64,000 bases of DNA from REEB481 sp964586595 (GCA_964586595.1 CAZPHB010000001.1:124001-188000), one strand, 5' to 3'. Numbered from the stretch's first letter, positions 41,104-52,200 are shown. Numbers and translations are program-made. The notes: generated from the letters alone by a model not told the origin.

Positions 41104-42957
41104 ATGAAACGAGTTCTTACCACAACCCTTTGCTTATCCTTGGGAAGTCTTGCGGCGCAAACCGTGAGCACTTTTGCAGGCACACAGTATCAGGGGAACG
41201 GCCGCTACAATTCAACGGCAAACAATCCCATTGCAACAGAAAACTACAGCCGGCCTACAGGTATTGCCCTGGATGTAAATGGAAAAATTTACGTCACCGA
41301 TGAACACAACGTACAGTTGATTGACGGAACCACCAACCGCATCCGCGCCGGTTACCTGGGAGATCCAAATGATCCCGGAGCCATTGGCGACGACGATGCT
41401 ACCGGTACCGTTTCCCGCTTTTTTGCTCCTGCAGGACTGGCCATACATCCGAGCAGCAACGATGCGTATATCTGCGACCGCTACAACAGCACCATTCGCA
41501 AGATGACCAAGTTTGTGAATACCAGCAGCGGGCAGATTGTTTCCACACATACCGGCAAACCTTCATTTATGGGTGGTTACAAAGACGGTTCATTGTCTGT
41601 GGCAGAGTTTGAGGAGCCTACCGACATTGTGATCGATGCCAATGGTGTGATGTATGTTGCGGATTTTGGCAACGACTGCATCCGCAAAATCTCCGGTACT
41701 ACGGTCAGCACCCTTTGTGGCAGCCCAAACAATCCGGGTTTTGCCGACGGTACAGGCACTGCAGCTAAGTTTGATGCAATCACCGGCCTTTGCCTTGAGA
41801 ATTCCACATCGCTGCTGGTTGCAGACCGCAACAACAAGCGCATCCGAAGGGTGAACCTGAGCACCGGTGCAGTAACAACGGTAATCAGCGGACTCGACGC
41901 ACCCAACGACGTGATTGTGGCAAAAGGAAACATCTACATCCTTGAGAACCATTGCATCAAGGTGTACAATGGTACCAATACCAGCGTTTTCTGCGGATCG
42001 GCAACCGTGGCAGGATTTGCCAACGGAACAGGCAGCGTTGCACGTTTTGAACAACTGCAACAAGGCATGTACTTGGCTGCCGACGATGCACTGCTTGTGG
42101 TAGATGAAGGAAACAACATCATTCGGAAGGTTACCTTGAATCCGGCTCCTATTGCCGACTTCATCGCATCTCCCACAAGTGCCACAGTTGGTCAGACGGT
42201 TGTATTGCGCAATAAATCACTGTATGGTCAAACCTTCAGCTGGACCATCACTCCTGCCAATTACGCACTTCAAAGCGGTTCAAAACTTACCGATACTGTG
42301 GTGTATGTAACCTTCAGTACAGCCGGAACCTACAGCGTATCGCTCACGGCAACCAATACTTATGGCAGCAATACCGCCACCAAAAATTCATACCTGAACA
42401 TCAGCAACATTTCGGGAACCGCACCGGTGGCAAACTTCAGCGCAGCCAAAACAACCCTTGCCGTCAACGAAGTGGTGCAGTTAACCGACCTGAGCAGCAA
42501 CAATCCGACGGCCTGGGAATGGACCATTACCCCAACAACCTATGCTTACGAAACAGGTTCAAGTGCAACCAGCCGTTTCCCAAATGTTCGTTTTACCGCA
42601 GCCGGAACTTATTCCATCACCCTCAAGGCAACCAATGCAAATGGCTCAAATTCAGCCACCAAGAACAGCTACATCACCGTAACAGCTACGAGTTCCATCC
42701 AGGAAGACCAGCAATTACTCATGGGAGTTTATCCAATACCTGCAACCGATTACGTGCAGGTGAACCTGAATAAACAACAGGGTAAAGTACAGGCCATCCT
42801 GCTGGGCATGGACGGACGCATCCTGCATACCTGGAACGATCTGAACGGAACGTCCTTCCGACTGAATCTGCCTGCACAGGTTTCATCAGGCATGTATTTC
42901 CTGCGCATCAGCGACGCCTACCAAAGCAACAGCATCCGCATCAATATTGAGCGCTGA
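41104..42957 (+). CDS. Secreted NHL-repeat and PKD protein with T9SS-type sorting domain
   Basis: 617 residues. A signal peptide (MKRVLTTTLCLSLGSLAAQ) is followed by NHL-type beta-propeller repeats (YSRPTGIALDVNGKIYVTD, EPTDIVIDANGVMYVADFG, ITGLCLENSTSLLVADRNN), then two PKD domains (FSWTITPAN ... AGTYSVSLTATN and WEWTITPTT ... AGTYSITLKATN). The C-terminus (QLLMGVYPIPATDYVQVNL ... SGMYFLRISD) matches type A T9SS sorting signals. Likely surface-exposed. Own terminator at 42977. Ligand unknown. Confidence 0.9.
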   Translation: MKRVLTTTLCLSLGSLAAQTVSTFAGTQYQGNGRYNSTANNPIATENYSRPTGIALDVNGKIYVTDEHNVQLIDGTTNRIRAGYLGDPNDPGAIGDDDATGTVSRFFAPAGLAIHPSSNDAYICDRYNSTIRKMTKFVNTSSGQIVSTHTGKPSFMGGYKDGSLSVAEFEEPTDIVIDANGVMYVADFGNDCIRKISGTTVSTLCGSPNNPGFADGTGTAAKFDAITGLCLENSTSLLVADRNNKRIRRVNLSTGAVTTVISGLDAPNDVIVAKGNIYILENHCIKVYNGTNTSVFCGSATVAGFANGTGSVARFEQLQQGMYLAADDALLVVDEGNNIIRKVTLNPAPIADFIASPTSATVGQTVVLRNKSLYGQTFSWTITPANYALQSGSKLTDTVVYVTFSTAGTYSVSLTATNTYGSNTATKNSYLNISNISGTAPVANFSAAKTTLAVNEVVQLTDLSSNNPTAWEWTITPTTYAYETGSSATSRFPNVRFTAAGTYSITLKATNANGSNSATKNSYITVTATSSIQEDQQLLMGVYPIPATDYVQVNLNKQQGKVQAILLGMDGRILHTWNDLNGTSFRLNLPAQVSSGMYFLRISDAYQSNSIRINIER

Positions 42958-42973
42958 TCCGAAATATTCAACG

Positions 42974-44860
42974 TTGAAAAGCCCTCCTCGCGGGGGCTTT
43001 TTTTTATCTGCGGAAGCCTGGCTGCTTTGGGTAAAACACCTCTTGTTCTGGCTGCTCATTTCCTGGCTGAGCCGGCTGGCCTTCATGGCAAGAAGTTGGA
43101 CAATTTTTGAAGATTTCAGTTCAGGTGCATTGTTACAAACCTTCATCGCAGGATGGACCTTAGATTTAAGCACGTCCTGTTATTTAACCTTCGTTCAGTA
43201 CCTGCTTTGTCTGCCTTTCATGTTTCACCGGCGGAGCCTGAGTTACCTGAACACCTGGATGTTCATACAAACTGCGCTGCTGGCCACCGGATATTGGATC
43301 CTTACCCTTACGGACACCGAACTGCTCCCGAAATGGGGCAACCGCATCAACGATCAGGTATTCATCTATCTGGAACACCCCAAAGAAGTGATGGCATTCA
43401 GCAGCGGTGCACCATGGACAAACATCATCTTGTGGTTTTTGGTTGGCATGCTGTTCAGCATATTCCTGTATCGAAGGCTTTTATTGATCCGCTTTCCAGC
43501 CTTAAGGCCGGCCTTTTGGCATCATCCTTACCTAAGGCATGCGCTGCTGTTATGCATGCTTCCATTGGGCATGCGCGGCGGACTTGGAACTGTGCCGCTG
43601 AACCAAAGCGCTGCAGCACATGCCAACGAAACTAAATTGAACATACTGGCGATAAATACCTTCTGGAATTTTGGATATTACCTTACCAATGGAACCAGGA
43701 ACATTCCGTTTGAGCAATACTACTGTTGCCCAGACGATGCAATGAACGCTGCAGCAGATTTCTTTCATTCCAAAGACTCCGTACATACCCGCATTACAGA
43801 AACTTCAAAACCCAACGTGTTGTTGATCATCCTTGAAGGATTTACCGCCAAGGGAAGCAAAAAACTTCACGGAATATTAGACTGCACCCCACAACTGGAT
43901 CGGATTGCTGCGGAAGGTATATCCTTCCAAAATGCCATAGCCGCCGGTGACCGCACCGATAAAGGATTGGCAAGCATACTCAGCGGCTGGATGCCACAGC
44001 CATGGCATTCTGTATTGCACGAACCTGAAAAGGCCGCCCGTTTGCCTTCCCTCACTGCCAATCTGGCGGCTGCGGGTTACCAAACATTATTTACTTATGG
44101 CGGTGATTTACGGTTTGCTGACATGAAGGCATATTTGATGGCCACAGGCTTCAAAGATTGCTACGACCAGGCAGATTATCCGGCATCCCAGCAAAACAGC
44201 AAATGGGGCGCACATGATGAGTATGTGTACCTGAAGCTGCTGGAACAACTGAAACAGAGAAGCACACCATGGTTCGGAACACTGCTTAGCCTGAGCAGCC
44301 ATGAGCCGTTTGAAGTTCCCGGCGGCAGTTTGCAAGGCACAGAAACTGATAAATTCAGGGCAAGCTTGTTGTATGCAGACCGCTGTTTGGGCACGTTTAT
44401 GACGGAAGCACAAAAGACATCCTGGTACGCAAATACACTCATCGTCATTACTGCCGATCATGGACACGATATTGGACTGCAACCTGAACATTCATTTCAT
44501 CCTGATTTATTTAGAATTCCGTTGATTATAACCGGAGGTGCATTAAAAAAATCCTTGAAGGGCACAGTAATCCATGAAACTGTTTCTCAGGCACATCTTT
44601 CAGCAAACCTGCTGCTGCAGTTGGGTCAAAAGCCCACAACCCTGCCATATTCCACCTGGTTTGATGGACGCAGTGATTATGCATATTATTCCTTCAACAG
44701 CGGATTTGGCTTGGTTCGCGACTCGCTGTGCATCATCGGTGAAAACCAACCCCTGCGTCGTACACTGTTTCTGGGGAGTGAAGGCCACAAGCACGATGGT
44801 TTATTCGAAAAAGCCGCTGCCCTGCAACAGTTCTGGATAAAAAAATATCAGGGCTTGTAA
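42974..44860 (+). CDS. LTA-synthase-like sulfatase (alkaline phosphatase superfamily), membrane-bound
   Basis: About 628 residues: four to five N-terminal membrane helices (HLLFWLLISWLSRLAF first), then a periplasmic sulfatase domain with VLLIILEGFTAKGSK (threonine nucleophile), GDRTDKGLASILSG, and metal ligands ITADHGHDIG and HSFHPDLFRIPLIITGG. Relatives transfer glycerol-phosphate or phosphoethanolamine groups at the envelope. The start is uncertain: no ATG until 43085, which would delete the first helix; TTG at 42974 is usable but lies just before the terminator hairpin of the previous gene, and an upstream in-frame TTG at 42947 sits inside that gene. Substrate unknown. Confidence 0.85.
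   Translation: MKSPPRGGFFLSAEAWLLWVKHLLFWLLISWLSRLAFMARSWTIFEDFSSGALLQTFIAGWTLDLSTSCYLTFVQYLLCLPFMFHRRSLSYLNTWMFIQTALLATGYWILTLTDTELLPKWGNRINDQVFIYLEHPKEVMAFSSGAPWTNIILWFLVGMLFSIFLYRRLLLIRFPALRPAFWHHPYLRHALLLCMLPLGMRGGLGTVPLNQSAAAHANETKLNILAINTFWNFGYYLTNGTRNIPFEQYYCCPDDAMNAAADFFHSKDSVHTRITETSKPNVLLIILEGFTAKGSKKLHGILDCTPQLDRIAAEGISFQNAIAAGDRTDKGLASILSGWMPQPWHSVLHEPEKAARLPSLTANLAAAGYQTLFTYGGDLRFADMKAYLMATGFKDCYDQADYPASQQNSKWGAHDEYVYLKLLEQLKQRSTPWFGTLLSLSSHEPFEVPGGSLQGTETDKFRASLLYADRCLGTFMTEAQKTSWYANTLIVITADHGHDIGLQPEHSFHPDLFRIPLIITGGALKKSLKGTVIHETVSQAHLSANLLLQLGQKPTTLPYSTWFDGRSDYAYYSFNSGFGLVRDSLCIIGENQPLRRTLFLGSEGHKHDGLFEKAAALQQFWIKKYQGL
42977..43005 (+). terminator. Terminator after the NHL/PKD gene
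   Basis: AAAAGCCC (42977-42984) pairs with GGGCTTTT after a nine-base loop, followed by a long T run. It lies 20 bases after the stop and inside the open frame of the next gene, where it would encode a KSPPRGGFF-like stretch. Confidence 0.8.
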
Positions 44861-44913
44861 CATTATTCGACAAAAAGGCGTTTCAACGAAAACTTTGGCT
44901 CACCTTTTGCAAG

Positions 44914-45183
44914 ATGAATATCGTAAAGCACCTAAAAATCGTGAAAACCGTCAGGCCCTTTATCAATAAAAAAGCTGTTTTAATTGGGTTCTTATTGTTG
45001 GCAAACCTGATTGGTTTTGTTGTTGCCCGAAATTATTTTCATAAAAACGCCTGCATGAGTTGCAGCATTCCAAAGGAAGCACCAGAGGAATCCGGGCAAC
45101 AGGTAAATCAGGGATCTGCGGTAATGTTTAGCTGGGCCTTCACCTTATTGGAAATGATGCGCCCGGGAAATCAGGTTCGATAA
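44914..45183 (+). CDS. Small membrane protein with CxxC motif
   Basis: 89 residues. A basic N-terminus, one helix (AVLIGFLLLANLIGFVVA), then KNACMSCSIPKEAPEES with a CMSC pair on the likely periplasmic side. No family recognised. It ends 15 bases before the LytS-type kinase gene and may share its transcript. The cysteines could bind metal or act in redox; neither is shown. Confidence 0.6.
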   Translation: MNIVKHLKIVKTVRPFINKKAVLIGFLLLANLIGFVVARNYFHKNACMSCSIPKEAPEESGQQVNQGSAVMFSWAFTLLEMMRPGNQVR

Positions 45184-45198
45184 GCAGGTGAAGTTCGC

Positions 45199-46248
45199 TT
45201 GAAACGTTCGCTGACACGCACCTACCGTTTCCTGTATAAGGCGAAAATCTACCATCTGCTTTTCTGGTTGCTGTACACCCTTTTCTGGGCTGTATTGTTC
45301 CAGCCTTCTCCACGTTTCGAAATTGCGCTCATTAAATCTGCCGCTGTACTCATTTTTCATGCCGGCGTAAGTTATTTCAACAACTACTTCTTGTTGAACT
45401 GGTTTTTGCTCAAAAGGCAATACCTCACATATCTGTTCACTTTATTGTTGATTATTGCCCTGGCCAGTTATCCGCAAGCCATCATCTATCACCGATTCTT
45501 CAACCTGGATGATGAAGTACGTGATTCCATCTGGACCTGGAGGTTTTTTCTGGCCAACGGCCTGAGCATTTTTCTTACTGTAGCTGTAACCAGCAGCTTG
45601 AAATTGCTGAAGAACTGGTATCAGGAGGAACAGTTTTCGCGCGCACTTCGGAAATTACATACAGAAATGGAACTCAAGTTCCTCAAGTCGCAAATCAACC
45701 CGCATTTCCTGTTTAACTGCCTGAATAATTTATACGCCCTGACGCTGATCAAATCAGAGAAAGCCCCCGAAGTGGTGCTGCGGCTCAGCAATATCTTGCG
45801 TTACGTACTTTACGAAACCGCAGAAGGTAAAGTACCCCTGGAAAAGGAAATCGAATATTTGCAGAATTATGTCGAACTGGAAAAAATCCGGTTGGGTGAT
45901 CGGGCGCATATTGAGGTCCTGATTGAAGGAGATTATGCGGCCACAGAAATTGAACCCATGATGTTGCTTACATTGGTAGAAAACAGTTTCAAACATGGAA
46001 CCGCCAAACAAAACATCGGCGCCTGGATCAACATTAGCCTGCGGAGGTCAGCTCCTGACATGCTGCATTTTCAGGTGTCAAACAGCAAGGTGGAAGACCC
46101 CGCAGAAACAAATGTCGATGCCAAAAACGGAGGCATAGGACTCAACAATTTGAAAAAAAGACTGGACATGTTGTATCAGGGCAAGCATAAACTCATGATC
46201 AGCGATACACAAAACCGATATACCGTAGACCTTTACCTCACTACCTAA
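45199..46248 (+). CDS. LytS-type sensor histidine kinase with four membrane helices
   Basis: 349 residues from TTG 45199. Four hydrophobic segments in the first 140 residues, a coiled linker, then the His_kinase core with the full motif KSQINPHFLFNCLNNLYAL, N-box MMLLTLVENSFKHG and G-box GGIGLNNLKKRLDMLY. The usual 7TM or GAF sensor parts are missing, typical of the Bacteroidota form with four helices. Directly followed by a LytTR regulator (12 bases). Signal unknown. Confidence 0.92.
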   Translation: MKRSLTRTYRFLYKAKIYHLLFWLLYTLFWAVLFQPSPRFEIALIKSAAVLIFHAGVSYFNNYFLLNWFLLKRQYLTYLFTLLLIIALASYPQAIIYHRFFNLDDEVRDSIWTWRFFLANGLSIFLTVAVTSSLKLLKNWYQEEQFSRALRKLHTEMELKFLKSQINPHFLFNCLNNLYALTLIKSEKAPEVVLRLSNILRYVLYETAEGKVPLEKEIEYLQNYVELEKIRLGDRAHIEVLIEGDYAATEIEPMMLLTLVENSFKHGTAKQNIGAWINISLRRSAPDMLHFQVSNSKVEDPAETNVDAKNGGIGLNNLKKRLDMLYQGKHKLMISDTQNRYTVDLYLTT

Positions 46249-46260
46249 ATCATATTCATC

Positions 46261-46992
46261 ATGGAACCAATCCTCACCTGCATGTGCGTAGACGATGAAC
46301 CCTTGGCTATTGAAGTCATGAAAAAACTCATCGCCTCACGACAAGACCTGAAACTGAATGCAACCGCCGGAAATGCCATGGAAGCCATGGAAAAACTGAG
46401 GAATGCGCCCGTTGATTTGATTTTTTGCGATGTGAACATGCCGGAAATCAATGGACTTGAGTTTGCACGAAGCATTCAGGATGTTTCATCAGCCATCATT
46501 TTCACCACCGCACATCCTGAGTTTGCCGTTGATGCGTTTGAATTGGAAGCACTCGATTACCTCACCAAACCTGTTTCTCCCGAACGTTTTGATAAAGCCA
46601 TCCAGAAAGCACACGAGTATTTTGAATTACGCCGTGATAAGAAAGATGAAAAAGTAGAACTGGAAGACGGGCATATTTTCGTAAAAACGGATGCCAAACT
46701 GCTGAAAATAAGCTACAGCGATATTCAATATGTGGAAGCCTTTGCAGATTATGTGAAAATTTGGATTTCTGACGAAAAGCGTATTGTCACCCTGCAAACC
46801 ATGAAGAAAATGGAACAAGGCCTGCCGGCAGAAAAGTTCCTGCGTATCCACCGTTCCTTCATCATTGCGCTCGATAAAATTCAGGCAGTGGCAGGAAATA
46901 ATGTCATCATCAGCGGAAAATCCATTCCTATTGGAAAAAATTACCGCGACGCGTTCATGCGCATGATTGCAGGGAAAAAACTCGGTCTTTAA
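46261..46992 (+). CDS. LytTR response regulator
   Basis: 243 residues. Receiver domain with CMCVDDEPLAIEVMKKL, phospho-acceptor aspartate in LIFCDVNMPEINGLEF near residue 60, and ALDYLTKPVSPERF. The LytTR domain contains IFVKTDAKLLKISYSDIQY and FLRIHRSFIIALDKI. Paired with the kinase at 45199. Its stop overlaps the stop of the opposing GSCFA gene by 4 bases. Confidence 0.95.
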   Translation: MEPILTCMCVDDEPLAIEVMKKLIASRQDLKLNATAGNAMEAMEKLRNAPVDLIFCDVNMPEINGLEFARSIQDVSSAIIFTTAHPEFAVDAFELEALDYLTKPVSPERFDKAIQKAHEYFELRRDKKDEKVELEDGHIFVKTDAKLLKISYSDIQYVEAFADYVKIWISDEKRIVTLQTMKKMEQGLPAEKFLRIHRSFIIALDKIQAVAGNNVIISGKSIPIGKNYRDAFMRMIAGKKLGL

Positions 46993-47966
46993 TCAGGCTG
47001 CAACCAGGCATGCTCGTCCCGCAGGTGCGGATATGCTTTGACCAACTTGGCGTGAAGCTTTGAAAGCTGCGCTGCATGTTTTTGTGCTGCCTCAGTTTCG
47101 GGAAATCTGACTTTGTGGCTGCACAGTTTTCGGTATTCACGGGTTTTCTGTTCAAAAGCCAATGAAGCATCCGCCATCCAGGCTTTGAGAAATTCCTTCC
47201 AGATGATGCCTGTGGCCTGAGGCGAAGGATGCGCCATATCTTCGGCATACCAGCGGTAATCTCGAAGTACATCCACCAATAATTCATAAGATGGAAAGTA
47301 AAAGGCGTCCGGAATAAGGGCACAGAGTTCATGCGCAGCGGTGATTAAGACAGACTTAGACCTGTTGTGTTCCACCAATCCATCCTTTAGGTATTTCACC
47401 GGACTGACGGCAAAACAGACTTTAAGCCCGGGATTGAGCAATCGGAATGCTTCAACACATTGCTTCCAGGACAAAACGATTTCTGATGAAGAGGCCATGG
47501 TTTTGTTGAATATGGAAGCAGGTTGTTTGTGGTTGTTGGCCACAATTTTTCCGTTGTGTTTGAGCGTGTAATACCAAGCCGTACCGAAGGAAATCAACAG
47601 CACATCAGCCGCATTCAGCGCAGCCCGCGCAGCGTTATTCGCGTGATTTAAGCCATCAAGAACACGGGCAGCATCGGTGCCTGAAAAGCTGGAATGATGG
47701 TTGAAGGAATGGTACAATTCACCGTCAAAAATCAGGTCATCGGCTGTATAGGGTCGTTCATCCACCACGCGGCGAAAACCTTCGGCCATGGCCAGTGGAT
47801 TGAATACAATACCGCAAGGCCCGTAAAAACTTGGAAACCCTGCTTTAGATGCTGCGGCATACATGGACGCACCAAAACAACTTCCTGAAAAGAACAAACG
47901 GCTGTGCGGCTGAATGACACCCAGTTTCGGCGTGGCAAAGGGAATCATCAATTGCTGAAGCTCCAT
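46989..47966 (-). CDS. GSCFA-domain protein
   Basis: 325 residues from ATG 47966; the open frame to 48089 extends into the divergent promoter region and is not used. The name-giving motif is LFFSGSCFGASMYAAA near residue 28, with YGPCGIVFNPLAM and LISFGTAWYY and a late DMAHPSPQATGIIW that fits the catalytic Asp-His pair of SGNH-like esterases. Likely an esterase or acyltransferase; substrate unknown. Divergent from the mannosyltransferase gene. Confidence 0.93.
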   Translation of the reverse strand: MELQQLMIPFATPKLGVIQPHSRLFFSGSCFGASMYAAASKAGFPSFYGPCGIVFNPLAMAEGFRRVVDERPYTADDLIFDGELYHSFNHHSSFSGTDAARVLDGLNHANNAARAALNAADVLLISFGTAWYYTLKHNGKIVANNHKQPASIFNKTMASSSEIVLSWKQCVEAFRLLNPGLKVCFAVSPVKYLKDGLVEHNRSKSVLITAAHELCALIPDAFYFPSYELLVDVLRDYRWYAEDMAHPSPQATGIIWKEFLKAWMADASLAFEQKTREYRKLCSHKVRFPETEAAQKHAAQLSKLHAKLVKAYPHLRDEHAWLQPD

Positions 47967-48064
47967 GAGGCAAAGTAAAGTTTCATTTGCGATTCTGCGG
48001 CTGTTGATGGCAGCTGAATGAGTATGTTTGCTGCTCATTGAAGATGCCTGGGGGGGCGGCCACA

Positions 48065-49150
48065 ATGAGCAACAGGGGAATAAAAACAATAGCCTTGCCG
48101 GGATTGATTTCCCGGTCCATTCTGGTGTTCTTCATACTGAAGGCCGTTTATATGGTGCTGGGCATTTATTGGGGATCCGACGCCCATTGGCTGGATGTGT
48201 TCCACCGAAACGACAGTTCCTGGTATGCCATGATTTCCGAGCATGGTTATCCTGTGCTGCCCTCGCAACCCGGCGTAGAATCAGAATTTGCGTTTTTCCC
48301 TCTTTATCCGCTGGCAGTCAGGTTGTTGATGTTCCTGCTCGGCGATTTCCAGCAAGCGGCCTTTGCCTTCAGTTTGATTACCGGCGTGGCCTGGATTGTG
48401 CTCATGTTCAAACTCTTGCGCCAGTATGGCTGGGCAGACTTTGAAATCTATCGCTTCCTGAGTTTATTTCAGCTCCTTCCCTTTCACCATTTCCACCACG
48501 TGTATTATACCGAACAGCTGTTTGTGGTGCTGTTGACATGGATATTGCTCAGTCTGGAACAAGGGCAAGCGGTTAAAGTATTCTTCTTGTCTATGTTTCT
48601 AACGCTTACGCGTCCCACCGGATTGATTTACGCGGCCACGCTCCCTTTGCTTTTTTTGGTGAACCTGAATGCAAGCAGCATCAAAAGTTGGCTGCTCCGC
48701 TGTTTGCCCTTACTGGGCGCACCTGCAGGTCTTTTGCTGTGGATGCTGTATCTGAAACTGCATTGCGGTGATGCGCTTGCGTTTTCCCATGCGCAATCGG
48801 GATGGAACAGATCCTACCGCTGGCCCTGGGAATCGTTGTTCAACCAACATGCGCTTTCCATAACCATACTCAGCATTCATGCAATCCTGGTATTGTTGTT
48901 GGCCATAATCACGTTCCGAAAAGCAGGGCCGGGCGCGCAATTGTTTCAGGCCATCAACCTCTTGTTTCCGTTGAGTACCGGGCAGGTCATTTCCTATCCG
49001 CGCTACGCTTCTGCCAATCTTCCCTTCTTTTTTCCTTTGCGTACATACCTCACCGGCCGATACTTCCCAATCATCATTGGCATTGCCGCAATGCTGCACC
49101 TGTTTGTTTATTATGCCTGGGTGAAGAACCTGCCCATTTGGTCTTATTGA
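48065..49150 (+). CDS. PIG-V-like GT-C mannosyltransferase
   Basis: 361 residues with about 8-9 membrane helices. The first loop has HWLDVFHRNDSSWYAMISEHGY, longer than shown by its key residues: the RNDSSWY part carries the acidic site of GT-C enzymes (R-x-D-x-x-W). ESEFAFFPLYPL and LTLTRPTGLIYA follow, the pattern of the GPI mannosyltransferase 2 (PIG-V) family. Bacterial members use lipid-linked sugar donors on envelope glycans. ATG at 48065 is preferred over TTG at 48038. Confidence 0.85.
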   Translation: MSNRGIKTIALPGLISRSILVFFILKAVYMVLGIYWGSDAHWLDVFHRNDSSWYAMISEHGYPVLPSQPGVESEFAFFPLYPLAVRLLMFLLGDFQQAAFAFSLITGVAWIVLMFKLLRQYGWADFEIYRFLSLFQLLPFHHFHHVYYTEQLFVVLLTWILLSLEQGQAVKVFFLSMFLTLTRPTGLIYAATLPLLFLVNLNASSIKSWLLRCLPLLGAPAGLLLWMLYLKLHCGDALAFSHAQSGWNRSYRWPWESLFNQHALSITILSIHAILVLLLAIITFRKAGPGAQLFQAINLLFPLSTGQVISYPRYASANLPFFFPLRTYLTGRYFPIIIGIAAMLHLFVYYAWVKNLPIWSY

Positions 49151-49243
49151 AGTCGGATAACCAAACTGCTCCGCAGGCAAGCGCAGGATTCTTCCTTCCT
49201 TGTGGCCTGCAACCGTTAAATTCGCGCAGTTTTACAAACGAAC

Positions 49244-52200
49244 ATGGATCAGGAGGTATATCAACCGCAGCATAAAGTACGCATTGTAACAGCCGCAAGC
49301 TTGTTTGACGGACACGACGCCGCCATCAATGTGATGCGCAGAATTATTCAGGGCACAGGTTGTGAAGTGATTCATCTGGGCCACGACCGCAGTGTGCTGG
49401 ATGTGGTGGAAACAGCCATTCAGGAAGATGCCAATGCCATAGCCATGACCAGCTATCAGGGTGGCCACAATGAGTATTTCCGCTACATGTACGATTTACT
49501 CAAGGAACGCGGCGCCGGCCATATCCGCATTTTCGGCGGCGGCGGCGGAGTGATCCTTCCCGATGAAATCCGCGATCTGATGGCCTACGGTATTACCCGA
49601 ATTTACAGTCCTGACGATGGCCGTGAGCTTGGCCTGCAGGGCATGATCAATGACCTGGTACAGAAAAGCGATTTCGCTACCGGCCAAAACGTACATATTA
49701 AACCGGAGCAACTGAAACCGGAAGACAAACTGCACATCGCACATCTGATCAGCGCGGCAGAAAACCACCCGGAACAACATGTTTCTCTTTTAGAAGATGT
49801 GCGGAAACGCGCTGCGGAGATCAACACGCCCGTTTTGGGCATCACCGGTACCGGCGGCGCCGGCAAAAGCAGTTTGGTGGATGAACTGGTGCGCCGCTTC
49901 CTCAGCGACTTCCCGGATAAAACCATCGGCATCATTTCCGTAGATCCGAGCAAACGGAAAACCGGCGGCGCATTGCTGGGAGACCGCATCCGCATGAACA
50001 GCATCAACCATCCGCGGGTGTACATGCGCAGCATGGCCACACGTCAGGCGAACCTGGCCCTGAGCAAGCACGTGGATGATGCCGTGGCGATTTTGAAGCT
50101 GGCCGGCTACGACCTGGTCATCGTTGAAACCAGCGGCATCGGACAAAGCGATACCGAAATCACCGAGCACAGCGACCTCTGCCTGTACGTGATGACGCCT
50201 GAATACGGCGCCGCCACACAGCTGGAAAAGATTGACATGCTGGACTTTGCCGACATCGTGGCACTGAACAAGTGCGACAAACGCGGCGCAGCAGACGCCC
50301 TGCGCGATGTGCGCAAACAATATCAGCGCAACCACAAACTGTTCGATTCCGACCCTGACTCGATGCCGGTATTCGGAACCATTGCCAGCCAGTTTAACGA
50401 TCCCGGCATGAACCGCCTGTACCGCGCGCTGATGGACGGCATTGTAGCAAAAACCGGCGCGGAACAATTGCGCAGCAACTGGCACAGCAGCGATGAGATG
50501 AGCGAGAAGATTTTCATCATCCCTCCTGCCCGCAACCGCTACCTGAGCGAAATCAGCGAAAACAACCGCAACTACGACCGTTTTGCCCGCACCCAGGCGC
50601 AGGTTGCCGACCGACTGTATGGTTTATGGCGCAGCCTGGAAACCATTTCAGGTCTTACGTTGCCGGTTTCCAAGGGCGATCAGCAGGCTTTTGATCAGTT
50701 GCGTGCCCTGCCACATGCAGAGCAGGATGTGTTGCGCGCCCTGATGGCTTCCTTCGACAGAGAAAAAAAGAACCTGGATGCGCGGGTTTGGGACATGCTC
50801 TGCGGCTGGGAAGCGGAAGAACAGAAATACAGCGACGAGCACTACATATATCTGGTTCGCGGCAAAGAAATCAAGGTTCCGAACTATACCGAGAGCCTGA
50901 GTCATACCAAAATCCCTAAGGTGGCCATGCCCCGCATGCAAAGCTGGGGCGACAAGGTGCGTTGGGCCATGCAGGAAAACACACCCGGCTTCTTTCCTTA
51001 CACCGCCGGCATTTATCCGTTCAAACGCGAAGGTGAAGACCCCACGCGCATGTTTGCCGGTGAAGGCGGTCCGGAGCGCACCAACCGCCGTTTCCATTAC
51101 GTGAGTATGGGCATGCCGGCCAAGCGCCTCAGCACGGCGTTTGACAGCGTGACGCTGTATGGCCGCGACCCGGAAACACGTCCTGATATTTACGGCAAAA
51201 TTGGCAACAGCGGCGTAAGCATCTGCTGTCTGGACGATGCCAAAAAGCTGTACAGCGGCTTCAACCTGGCCGACCCGAAAACCTCGGTGAGCATGACCAT
51301 CAATGGTCCGGCGCCAATGCTGCTGGCCTTTTTTATGAACGCCGCCATCGACCAGCAATGCGAATTATACATCCGCAAACACGGACTGGAAGCCGAAGTA
51401 CAGCGCAAAATCGATGAGCGTTTCACGCAGAAAGGCATTGCCCGTCCGCAGTACCACGGAGCACTTCCCGAAGGAAATGATGGCCTGGGCCTGATGCTGC
51501 TCGGCGTTACCGGCGACCAGGTGCTTCCGAAGGAAACCTACGAAGAGATCAAAGCCTGGACGCTGAATCAGGTGCGCGGTACTGTTCAGGCTGACATCCT
51601 GAAGGAAGATCAGGCGCAGAATACCTGTATTTTCAGTACCGAATTTGCCTTGCGCCTCATGGGTGATGTGCAGCAGGAATTCATCAGCTCCAAGGTGCGC
51701 AACTTCTACAGCGTGAGCATCAGCGGCTACCACATCGCCGAAGCTGGCGCCAACCCCATCACGCAACTGGCCTTTACATTGGCCAACGGCTTCACCTACG
51801 TGGAATACTACCTGAGCCGCGGCATGCATATTGACGACTTCGCGCCCAACCTGAGTTTCTTCTTCAGCAACGGCACCGATCCGGAATACGCGGTGATTGG
51901 ACGCGTGGCGCGGCGCATTTGGGCCAAAGCCATGAAGCTTAAATACGGCGGCAACGAACGCAGCCAGATGCTGAAGTACCATATCCAGACCAGCGGCAGG
52001 AGTTTGCATGCCCAGGAGATCGACTTCAACGACATCCGCACCACGCTGCAGGCGCTGTACGCCATCTACGACAACTGCAACAGCCTGCATACCAACGCTT
52101 ATGACGAGGCGATTACCACTCCTACCGAGGAAAGCGTGCGCCGCGCCATGGCCATTCAGCTCATCATCAACCGGGAACTCGGACTTGCCAAGAATGAAAA

